Origin: Deltaproteobacteria bacterium HGW-Deltaproteobacteria-19
GTDB taxonomy: Bacteria; Desulfobacterota; Syntrophia; Syntrophales; PHBD01
NCBI GenBank assembly: GCA_002841865.1
Contig: PHBD01000011.1
Span: forward strand, 124,001 to 188,000
Direction of reading: 5' to 3'
DNA length: 64,000 nt
Part shown: piece after piece, positions 47,100 to 54,383 of the stretch
How the letters are laid out: each line of letters begins with the position of its first letter
How positions within the stretch are numbered: the stretch's first letter is position 1
The notes under the pieces: model-generated
The model's database searches: none
What the model was told of the DNA's origin: nothing
The model's input: only the letters and a program-made list of their open reading frames with translations
Position numbers and translations under genes: made by a program

Positions 47100-48704
47100 T
47101 CAGGATTGCGGAAGACTCCGGGGCAGCGAAAGGGTGAAGGATATCAGGTTGCCAGAATCGGCGTCGAGGCGGAGGGAGCCCTTGTGGGCATGGATAATTT
47201 CCCGGGCGAGGCTCAGGCCGAGGCCGGATCCGGGGACGGCGCGGCTGCGCGACTTGTCGACCCGGTAGAAACGGTCGAATATCTTTCCTCGGTCCACCTC
47301 CGGAATCGGAGCGCCGGTATTGGAAATCGTGAAGATCACCCTGTCCCCCTGTTCCTTGAGCCGGAATCGGATCAGGCCGCCTTCCGTGTTGTGCTTGACG
47401 GCATTGGACGTGAGGTTCTGGATCACCTGCTTGAAAAGATCCGGATCCGCCTGCACCGTGACATGAGGGGTGATCTCCTGCTCCAGGCGCAGGTTCGGTG
47501 CAATGGCGCCGACGTCCTCGATGGCCGACTCGATGACAGCGCTGACGTCGACGGGCTCCAGGTTCAGGGCCAGCTGCCCCGCGTCGGCGTGGGAGAGGAT
47601 CAGGAGCTTCTGCACGATCGCTTTCAGCCGCTGGACCTCTTCGATGAGTGCGCCGTAGGAACGCTGCTCGTCGGAGCCCGTGGCCGCGTGCTGCACGGCG
47701 TCGTCGAGCATTCCCTGCAGGATCGTCAGCGGCGTCTTCAGCTCATGAGCCGCATCGGCGCTGAACCGCACTGCCTGTTTGAAGCTCTTCTCCAGCCGAT
47801 CCAGCATGTCGTTGATCACGTCCACCAGCCTCGAAAACTCGTCGTTGGCTCCGGATGACACGGGGATCCGCCTGTCCAGGCCCTGCGCCGTGATGGATTC
47901 CGCTGTCCGGGTGATGTCCGCGACGGGTCGGAGCGCCCTTCGGGTGATGAGCCACCCTCCCGCGGCAAGCAGGAGCAGCGCGATCGGCACGGCGATGAAG
48001 AATGTCTTTCTGTAGCGTGCTTCGTCCGAATAGAACCCCGCCATGTTCATGCCGATCAGGATCGTGACGAACGGGTCGCCCATGATCCCGACCCGCCATG
48101 TCTTTCCGTCGGCCTTCAGGGTCTTGAAGAAATGCTGTTTCATACGGAACGGTTCGGGCGGAGCGGGCAACGGCGACGGTGGAGAGACACGATCCGCAGG
48201 AGGACCCGCCGGCCTGTCCGGCGGGACGCCGGATCGGAGGGGCATGGGGGGCCTGTTTCCCGCGCCCGGGGTTGTCTGGCCCATCGGGCCGACCGCGCCG
48301 GCATTGCGGCCGGAACGTTCCGGGTGTTGCCTGCCCTCCGGAAAGAAGGCGGGAAGGGGCGGAGGGGTTTCCATCCTCCGGTCATACTCGGGGAAGGAGT
48401 CTTCGGAAATCGCCGCGGGCCAGTGGGGGGACTGGTACAGGACCTCGTTCCTTCCGGTCCTGACCTGAACGATGATGTCTTTCCAGCGCTCGGTCCCGTA
48501 AATGGACTGAAGCCGCCGATCCAGCTCCTCCCCGCTCCTCGCGAGCCGCCAGATGTGGATGGGACGCGGTCCCAGGGAACGGAGCTCCAGGTCGATCCGG
48601 TCGAGGCTTACGTTATGGATCACGGTGAGGAAATACAGGCCGAAGGCGACGAGGACGGAGCCCGAGATCAGGATGGAGAGCAGGATGATCTTGATGCGGA
48701 ACAA
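47100..48704 (-). CDS. Two-component sensor histidine kinase with Pro-rich periplasmic region
   Basis: A 534-aa inner-membrane kinase. Two membrane helices (about 5-27 and 235-255) enclose a periplasmic region that includes about 80 residues rich in Pro, Gly and Arg (EGRQHPERSGRNAGAV and PPDRPAGPPADRVSPP), which is unlike a PAS or Cache domain. Then come HAMP, the phosphoacceptor helix with His in FSADAAHELKTPLTIL, and the HATPase with NLTSNAVKHNTEGG and GSGLGLSLAREI. The order matches the CusS/heavy-metal sensor group. The TTG start at 48704 has GGAG upstream and lies 6 bases after the response-regulator stop. It shares a promoter region with the Pro/Cys-rich protein transcribed the other way. 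Confidence 0.9.
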   Translation of the reverse strand: MFRIKIILLSILISGSVLVAFGLYFLTVIHNVSLDRIDLELRSLGPRPIHIWRLARSGEELDRRLQSIYGTERWKDIIVQVRTGRNEVLYQSPHWPAAISEDSFPEYDRRMETPPPLPAFFPEGRQHPERSGRNAGAVGPMGQTTPGAGNRPPMPLRSGVPPDRPAGPPADRVSPPSPLPAPPEPFRMKQHFFKTLKADGKTWRVGIMGDPFVTILIGMNMAGFYSDEARYRKTFFIAVPIALLLLAAGGWLITRRALRPVADITRTAESITAQGLDRRIPVSSGANDEFSRLVDVINDMLDRLEKSFKQAVRFSADAAHELKTPLTILQGMLDDAVQHAATGSDEQRSYGALIEEVQRLKAIVQKLLILSHADAGQLALNLEPVDVSAVIESAIEDVGAIAPNLRLEQEITPHVTVQADPDLFKQVIQNLTSNAVKHNTEGGLIRFRLKEQGDRVIFTISNTGAPIPEVDRGKIFDRFYRVDKSRSRAVPGSGLGLSLAREIIHAHKGSLRLDADSGNLISFTLSLPRSLPQS

Positions 48705-48710
48705 TCGCGC

Positions 48711-49391
48711 CTACTCCTTGGAGATCTTGTTGAACCGATATCCGACCCCCCTGACCGTTTCGATGCGCAGGCGCCCGGGGTCGGTATCCATCTTGCTGCG
48801 GAGCCGCCGGATGTAGACATCCACAACATTGGTCTGCGGGTCGAAGAAATAGCCCCAGACGTGCTCCAGGATCTGCGTCCTGGTGTACACCCGTCCGGGA
48901 GAGCGCATCAGCAGTGCCAGCAGGTTGAATTCACGGGCCGTCAGCTCGACGTTCCCCCTGTCCGTCCTGACCTCCCGCGTGATCAGGTTGACGACCATGT
49001 CGCCATCCTGGAGCAGGCTGAGCTGCTGGCCCGTTCCCCTCCTGGTGACGGCGTGGATCCGCGCAAAGAGCTCCTCAATGTAAAACGGCTTGCTCAGGTA
49101 ATCGTCCGCACCCAGGTTCAGGCCCTCGACCCGCTCGCTCAACGCCGAGCGGGCCGTCAGCAGGATCACCGGGACCGTGTTCTTCATGTCCCGAAGCTGG
49201 CGCAGGATCGTCAGCCCGTCGCGGCCGGGGAGCATGATGTCCAGCAGGATCACGTCATACGCCTGCCCGACGGCCAGGGCATAGCCCTCGTCGCCGTCCT
49301 CGCAGACGTCCACGACGAAACCCTGCTCTTTGAGCCCCTTTTTCACAAAGGAGATGATCTTCCTGTCGTCCTCTACGAAAAGCACGCGCAT
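48711..49391 (-). CDS. OmpR-family response regulator
   Basis: A 226-aa transcription factor. The receiver begins MRVLFVEDDRKIISFVKKGL with the acidic pair, the phosphorylated Asp in DVILLDIMLPGRDGLTIL, and the Lys in LSKPFY. The winged-helix DNA-binding domain (VELTAREFNLLALLMRSPGR, VDVYIRRLRSKMD, TVRGVGYRF) follows. The ATG at 49391 has no clear ribosome site. It is co-transcribed with the kinase. Its closest role by class is envelope or metal stress control; the divergent exported proteins are likely targets. Confidence 0.92.
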   Translation of the reverse strand: MRVLFVEDDRKIISFVKKGLKEQGFVVDVCEDGDEGYALAVGQAYDVILLDIMLPGRDGLTILRQLRDMKNTVPVILLTARSALSERVEGLNLGADDYLSKPFYIEELFARIHAVTRRGTGQQLSLLQDGDMVVNLITREVRTDRGNVELTAREFNLLALLMRSPGRVYTRTQILEHVWGYFFDPQTNVVDVYIRRLRSKMDTDPGRLRIETVRGVGYRFNKISKE

Positions 49392-49660
49392 GGCGCTACT
49401 GTACCCATAATCGGATTTATTGCAACGGGTCTTGAGATTACAAAACAGTAACCTTCCACTCTCGACCCCGTCGGCTGATTTCAGACGGGGCCGGTTTGCC
49501 GGCGTCCTTGACGAAAACCTCCCCATCCGTTTGTCGCGTTGTCCGGGCCATGACAATCTTTTCATGATTCCCTGCGGCAATCTGTCATCTGGCGGGCGTA
49601 TTGATCCTGTCAGCCCGCGAAACGCGGTCAGGGCTTGGAAATCCTCTTGAGGGAGTGAAG

Positions 49661-50146
49661 ATGAAGAAAGAAATGGAGAGAGATATCTTGTCGGATGCCG
49701 CGATGTTGAGCGTCATCGTATCGCTGATCCTGCTGTTTGTGTTCGAGATTGCTTATGGGCAGCCCCCCGGTTTGCAGGGATCGGCCGGCCTCGATGGGCA
49801 GAGCGGCCTGCATTCCAGCGCGGCCCATGCTGAAGGTCCCTGTGAACCGCAGGCCGTCCCTCCGCCGGAGGCCTATCGGGCCTGCAGGGACAGGGACCCC
49901 GGGAGCACTGCCCGGTTTACGGCTCCGTCGGGAGAAGAGATCACGGGCACATGCCGCGAGGAAGAAGGAGGCCAACTTGTGCTGATCCCGGAGCCGCCGG
50001 GAGACATGGAATTGGCCGGAGGTCCGCATCCGCCCGCTTGCTGCGGGGATGAGCCGTTTCCGATGCCCGGGGAATGCGGGGATCCGTTCCCATTTTCTTT
50101 TCCGTGGGAGTGGGAGGATTTCGGCCGAATGGGTTTCATGGATTGA
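49661..50146 (+). CDS. Small exported Pro/Cys-rich protein with PPEAYxAC motif
   Basis: A 161-aa protein. The ATG at 49661 follows GAGGGAGTG. A hydrophobic segment (MLSVIVSLILLFVFEIAYG) is a signal peptide or anchor. The middle contains PPPEAYRACRDRDPGSTARF, TAPSGEEITGTCREEEGGQ and LVLIPE. I recognise this as a small secreted motif, PPPEA-x-x-AC followed by a G-T-C turn, that recurs in deltaproteobacteria near metal-sensing kinases. The end has more Cys and acidic/aromatic residues (HPPACCGDEPF, FPWEWEDF). It is divergent from the response-regulator gene, with about 270 bases between them. It may bind metal; this is inference. Confidence 0.7.
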   Translation: MKKEMERDILSDAAMLSVIVSLILLFVFEIAYGQPPGLQGSAGLDGQSGLHSSAAHAEGPCEPQAVPPPEAYRACRDRDPGSTARFTAPSGEEITGTCREEEGGQLVLIPEPPGDMELAGGPHPPACCGDEPFPMPGECGDPFPFSFPWEWEDFGRMGFMD

Positions 50147-50231
50147 GGCTCGGCGAATGGGAGCCGTTACACCGGCCTGACGCCTGAGCGCCCGCACCGG
50201 GCGCGGAGATCGATAATCAGAGGGAGAGGCG

Positions 50232-51062
50232 ATGAAAAACATCAGGATGCCCTTTCTTGCCACAGTTGCCCTGCTGGCTTTCTCAGCAGGGCTCATTGGA
50301 TGCGGCATGAAAGAGCTGTACAGTGCGTGGCATGATCGACCGGCCACTGTCAACGGGGCGGATGAGTGGCTGGAATGGAATCGGGCGCTTCACTGGCTGC
50401 CCGGGGAAGAGGTTACGGTCGGGCTTCTGAACGACGACAGGATGCTGTATCTGCGCCTTTCTACGCGGAACAAGGCCATCCAGCGGCAGGTTCTGACCGC
50501 CGGCCTGACGGTGTGGTTCGATGAGACGGGGGGCCGGAATGAGGCCTACGGGATTCGATTTCCGCTTCCGAACCGCGGGATGGAGCCGGGGGTCGAACGC
50601 CGGCCCTCCATGGAAAGAGACGGTGAAGCACCGATGGATCCCTCCGACGGTCCCGATCCGTTCCGGAAGGTGTCGCAAGGGGACATGGAAATCACACGTC
50701 CCGGGAAAAACGAGTACAGCGTGATCCTGGCGGGCAATTCCGCCCCGAACGGCATCCGGTGCCGGATCAGGAACGTACAGGGCTCCCTCGTGTACGAACT
50801 TCGGGTGCCCCTGATCCGGGATGAAACTTCACCCCTCGGTATTGCAGCACACAAACCGAAAACGATCGGCATCGGCCTGATGGCCGGAGAGAAAACGCGG
50901 TCTTCGCAGAGCTGGGGTGGAGACGGGGGCGGCGGTCGCGGCGGAAGAGGGCCGGGTGGGGGAGGGCCGGAAGGAAGGGGAGGCGGGATGGGCGGCGGAG
51001 GGCGGGAGAAACCGCAGTCGATCGACCTGTGGCTGAAGGTTCATCTGGCAGAGCGTCCATAG
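50232..51062 (+). CDS. Lipoprotein with Gly-rich C-terminus, possible carbohydrate-binding (DOMON-like) fold
   Basis: A 276-aa protein. The signal ends in LIGC, a lipobox. After it, DEWLEWNRALHWLPGEEVTV and the strand-rich region to about residue 200 (LYLRLSTRNKAIQRQVLTAG, LTVWFDETGG) look like a beta-sandwich of the DOMON/CBM9-like type, as in proteins near envelope stress regulators. Residues about 218-262 are a low-complexity Gly/Arg stretch (GGGRGGRGPGGGGPEGRGGG). It lies 85 bases after the Pro/Cys-rich gene and is probably in the same regulated set. AGGGAGAGGCG lies before the ATG. Function unknown. Confidence 0.7.
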   Translation: MKNIRMPFLATVALLAFSAGLIGCGMKELYSAWHDRPATVNGADEWLEWNRALHWLPGEEVTVGLLNDDRMLYLRLSTRNKAIQRQVLTAGLTVWFDETGGRNEAYGIRFPLPNRGMEPGVERRPSMERDGEAPMDPSDGPDPFRKVSQGDMEITRPGKNEYSVILAGNSAPNGIRCRIRNVQGSLVYELRVPLIRDETSPLGIAAHKPKTIGIGLMAGEKTRSSQSWGGDGGGGRGGRGPGGGGPEGRGGGMGGGGREKPQSIDLWLKVHLAERP

Positions 51063-51064
51063 CG

Positions 51065-51096
51065 GAAGGGGGGCGGATCTGAATCTGTCCCCCTTC
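51065..51096 (+). terminator. GGGGACAGA-type hairpin, probable terminator
   Basis: gaaggggggcggat at 51065-51078 pairs with atctgtcccccttc at 51083-51096, with two G-T wobbles, followed by TCTCTCTTTT. It is the second copy of the palindrome seen at 351-382 and ends the lipoprotein transcript. Confidence 0.75.
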
Positions 51097-51220
51097 TCTC
51101 TTTTAAACTTTACAACCCGCCGCGTCTTCCTTTAACGATTTCTTGACCGAGGCCTTCCCCCGGCTTTTTTCTGTCACAAATCGCGACCCGGAATCGTCTA
51201 ACAGGAGAGAGGTGGAGCGG

Positions 51221-52090
51221 ATGACAACGAAAATCCACGCTGTGCAGACATCGATTGAGGACCTGGTCGAACGGGCCAGCAAGGGAAACCGGGAGGTCCT
51301 CGAAGAAATCGTCCGGCGGATCCAGGACCGTGTTTACGGGCTGGCGATCCGGATGCTCTACATCCCCGCCGACGCGGAAGACGCCACCCAGGAGATCCTC
51401 GTCAAGGTCATCACCCACTTGAGCACATTCAAAGGGGAGAGCCGTTTTGAGACGTGGGTCTACCGCATCGCCTCCAATCACCTGCTGACCGAGTGCAGGG
51501 GGCGGGCCGAGCGCTGGCGCATGACCTTCGATGTCTGCCGGCAGGCCATCGAGGAATCGGGACCGGCGGGATTGCACGACCCGTCCGCGGGTGCCGAGCA
51601 GAGCCTCATCTGTGAGAAGATGAAGCGGGCCTGCGTCCATTATCTCCTCCTGTGCCTCAACCGGGATCTCCGCCTGGCCTTCATCCTCGGTGAAATCATT
51701 GGTGTCGACAGCGCGGAGGGGGCCCATATCCTGGGGCTGACGCCGGCGGCATACCGCCAGAGAGTGTCCCGCGGGAAAAGGCAGGTCCTGGGTTTCCTGG
51801 CCCGGCAGTGCGGCCTGGCCGATGCGGACAATCCCTGCCGGTGCGCTACGCTGGCCGCCTATCACGTGCAGAAGGGGTACCTCGATCCTGAAAATCTGCG
51901 CTTCGCCACCCACGCCTGCCGTCCCCGGTGCGACAGCGACACGAAGGGGCTGGTGCGGGAGATGGACCAGATGGCGAAGGCGGCCAGGGTCATCCGGAAT
52001 CACCCGGACTACGCGGCCCCGGGCGCCTTTGTGGAGTCCATGAAACGGATGATCGAATCAAACCGGTTTCGTCTGCTGGAGCATTCGTAG
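51221..52090 (+). CDS. ECF-type sigma factor with Cys-rich C-terminal extension
   Basis: A 289-aa sigma factor. Region 2 has DRVYGLAIRMLYIPADAEDA and TQEILVKVITHLSTFKGESR with FETWVYRIASNHLLTE. Region 4 is SAEGAHILGLTPAAYRQRVS followed by RGKRQV. After region 4 the protein has CGLADADNPCRC and HACRPRC (Cys197, 206, 208, 233 and 237), an extension seen in a subgroup of ECF-like sigma factors and probably metal-binding. GGAGAGAGG lies upstream of the ATG at 51221. No anti-sigma gene is adjacent, so the extension may replace it. Confidence 0.88.
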   Translation: MTTKIHAVQTSIEDLVERASKGNREVLEEIVRRIQDRVYGLAIRMLYIPADAEDATQEILVKVITHLSTFKGESRFETWVYRIASNHLLTECRGRAERWRMTFDVCRQAIEESGPAGLHDPSAGAEQSLICEKMKRACVHYLLLCLNRDLRLAFILGEIIGVDSAEGAHILGLTPAAYRQRVSRGKRQVLGFLARQCGLADADNPCRCATLAAYHVQKGYLDPENLRFATHACRPRCDSDTKGLVREMDQMAKAARVIRNHPDYAAPGAFVESMKRMIESNRFRLLEHS

Positions 52091-52140
52091 GCGGCTGCGT
52101 TCCGATCCGGTCCGGGAAACCATAAACAGGGAGGCCTTTC

Positions 52141-53283
52141 ATGTCACGGACGGAAGAAATCAGGAACTACGCCCTGGACCTCGGCTACAGCCGTGTGGGA
52201 ATCACGACGGCGGAACCGTTCCCTCTTTACGCCCAGGCCCTGGAGGAGCGCTTGCCGGACTACGACTGGGCGGCCGACAGCGGCCTTCGCCTCCGGCGCG
52301 CTGTCAATCCGCAGGACCGCCTGCCGGGAGCCCGATCCATCATTGTTGCGGTGTACGATTATTTCCGGGAGCGCTTTCCGGAGAACCTGGTGGGCAGGAT
52401 CGGGCGTCTCTATCAGTCGCGCTCGTACATCGAGCCGCCGACGCGGCTCGGGGGTGCCCGGGTGGAACTCATGCGCCGGTTCCTGGAGTCGAAGGGGATG
52501 CAGGTCGGGCGCTGGTACATGATCTCCTCCGGTGTCCCTGACCGCCTCGCCGCCGTCCGCGCCGGGCTCGGACAGATCGGCCGCAATACCTTCTTCTGCG
52601 CCCCGGGCATCGGAACCTTCTTGATTGTCCATACCTTCATCGTGGACGTCGAGCTGGAATACGATTCGCCTGCCGAGGGGACGCACTGTCCGCCTGACTG
52701 CCGGCTGTGCATCGAAGCCTGTCCGACGGGAGCCATCGTCGCCGATTATCGCCTGAACCCGCGCCGGTGCCTCACCTTCAGCCACGTTGTCAACGTCCAC
52801 GGCTTTCAGAACACCTCCCCGTACATCGATCCGGAGATCCGGCCGAAGATGGGAAGCTGGATCCACGGCTGCGATCTCTGCCAGGAGGCCTGCCCGCGCA
52901 ACCGGGACAAGCTGAAGGCGAAGCTGCCGGAGAACGCCTTCCTGGAAGAGGCGGCAAAGCACTTCAGTCTGACGGGACTGCTCAAGATGGACGGGGAGTT
53001 CGAAAAGAAGGCCGTTGCCCCCTTCCTTTACACGTATATGAGGGACCGGAAGTTCTTTCAGCGAAATGCTGCGGTGGCGATTGGCAACAGCGGCGACCCG
53101 GACATGGTTCCCTGTCTGGCACAGGCCCTGGAGGATCCGGAGGAACTGGTGAGGGCGCACGCCGCCTGGGCGCTCGGTCGGCTGGGAAGCGCCGAGGCGC
53201 GGCGCGTTCTGGAAGCCGGCCTTCCCCGCGAAACAGGATCACAGGCGGCTGTAGAAATCCGCGCGGCCCTGGAAATGGTTTGA
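52141..53283 (+). CDS. QueG-like Fe-S reductase with C-terminal HEAT repeats
   Basis: A 380-aa cytosolic protein. The N-terminal part resembles epoxyqueuosine reductase/corrinoid reductive-dehalogenase-like proteins (MSRTEEIRNYALDLGYSRVG, VGITTAEPF; the loop GRNTFFCAPGIGTF). Two 4Fe-4S clusters are served by Cys183, 187, 190, 194 (HCPPDCRLCIEACPTGA) and by Cys244, 247, 251 plus Cys210. From about residue 300 the chain has HEAT-like repeats (RNAAVAIGNSGDPDMVPCLA, AHAAWALGRLGSAEARRVLE). That fits QueG, whose C-terminus also has HEAT repeats, but the N-terminus differs enough that a paralogue with another substrate is possible. Confidence 0.8.
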   Translation: MSRTEEIRNYALDLGYSRVGITTAEPFPLYAQALEERLPDYDWAADSGLRLRRAVNPQDRLPGARSIIVAVYDYFRERFPENLVGRIGRLYQSRSYIEPPTRLGGARVELMRRFLESKGMQVGRWYMISSGVPDRLAAVRAGLGQIGRNTFFCAPGIGTFLIVHTFIVDVELEYDSPAEGTHCPPDCRLCIEACPTGAIVADYRLNPRRCLTFSHVVNVHGFQNTSPYIDPEIRPKMGSWIHGCDLCQEACPRNRDKLKAKLPENAFLEEAAKHFSLTGLLKMDGEFEKKAVAPFLYTYMRDRKFFQRNAAVAIGNSGDPDMVPCLAQALEDPEELVRAHAAWALGRLGSAEARRVLEAGLPRETGSQAAVEIRAALEMV

Positions 53284-53783
53284 TGGCCTTCCGGTCGCAG
53301 CGGGCATCCGGTCTTCAGGAACCTGGAACTTGACGGCCGGCGATGGGGCCGGACGCCGACTCACGTCAATTTTCAGGGACAATGCGGCGGGCCTCTTCCA
53401 ACCATCCGGGATAGCAAGGGATCATGCCGTCATCTGCCCCCGTTGTTCGTTGACACAACCGGCCACCCACAATATAGGTCTTCCTCTGGTGTCACTGCTG
53501 GCATTGTTCTTGTCATTCTTCGTTGCCGAATGGAGTGCTCTCTCATTCCTGCTCATTCCTGTTTTCTACTCCTGGGAACGCGTACCCGCCTGAAATCGTC
53601 CTTTCCCGCCACAATGAAAAACATGCCTTGACACCGCCCATGTATCCGCCTATATTCCCAGGAAAACGAAAACGATACGCAGAGTACAAATAATGGTATT
53701 AACATGTTGAAATAATTGATTGTAAAATAATGATTTGTGTTGAAACACGATGACGGTTCAAATCGCCTGAAAGGAGGCTCACA
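53284..53783. other. 500-base intergenic region upstream of the TetR gene
   Basis: No gene is supported. One open frame at 53330-53593 has a hydrophobic C-terminal stretch but no ribosome site or recognisable fold. The last 140 bases are clearly AT-rich, unlike the surroundings, and probably hold the TetR promoter and operator; I see no strict palindrome to name as the operator. Confidence 0.5.
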
Positions 53784-54377
53784 ATGAAACCGGACAACCT
53801 GGAAGCCATATTGACAACGGCCAGGAAGATGTTTGCCCGATACGGTCTCAAGAAGACAAGCCTGGACGAGATCGCCCGGACGGCAAGGGTGGCAAAGGGA
53901 ACCATCTATAATTATTTCGGGAGCAAAGATCAGGTGTACCTGGGGGTTCTGCGGGGGGAGGCGGAAGAGATTGTAAGAAACGTATTGTCGGCCATGGAAA
54001 AGGTGGCTGCGCCGGAAGAGAAGCTGGCCGCCTTCGTGCGCGCGAAATTTCGCTTTATGCGGCAGGCGATCAACATCCTGAATCTGGACCGGGAGGGAAT
54101 CGAGAAATACCTGCCGGCAGCCGAGGGCATCCGGAACGAATTTTTTGAACAGGAGGTAAAGATCATCGACGCCATCCTGAGGCAGGGAGCGGAGAAAGGG
54201 GTCTTCCGCCTGGGCGACGCCTTTCTCACCGCCAAGGCCATCGGTTACGCCTTGCGAGGGTTCGAGCTGAACTGGCTCATCCAGGAGAGCGAGGAACGAA
54301 TCGAGCAGTATCTTGCCGAGCTCATGAACCTTCTCTTTTTCGGGATCATGGCCCAGCCTCGCGCCGGGGAGCGATAG
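53784..54377 (+). CDS. TetR family transcriptional regulator
   Basis: A 197-aa protein. The N-terminal HTH is standard: MFARYGLKKTSLDEIARTAR followed by VAKGTIYNYFGSKDQVYLGV. The C-terminal ligand domain is helical and gives no ligand clue. AAAGGAGG lies before the ATG. A glycosyltransferase-papain fusion follows 6 bases after its stop, so they are probably one operon, and the regulator may control it. Confidence 0.93.
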   Translation: MKPDNLEAILTTARKMFARYGLKKTSLDEIARTARVAKGTIYNYFGSKDQVYLGVLRGEAEEIVRNVLSAMEKVAAPEEKLAAFVRAKFRFMRQAINILNLDREGIEKYLPAAEGIRNEFFEQEVKIIDAILRQGAEKGVFRLGDAFLTAKAIGYALRGFELNWLIQESEERIEQYLAELMNLLFFGIMAQPRAGER

Positions 54378-54383
54378 GAAATC

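Noticed and set aside
53330-53593. An 87-residue open frame with a hydrophobic end between the QueG-like and TetR genes
   Set aside because: No ribosome-binding site, no recognisable family, and it lies in a region of changing composition. Not supported as a gene.
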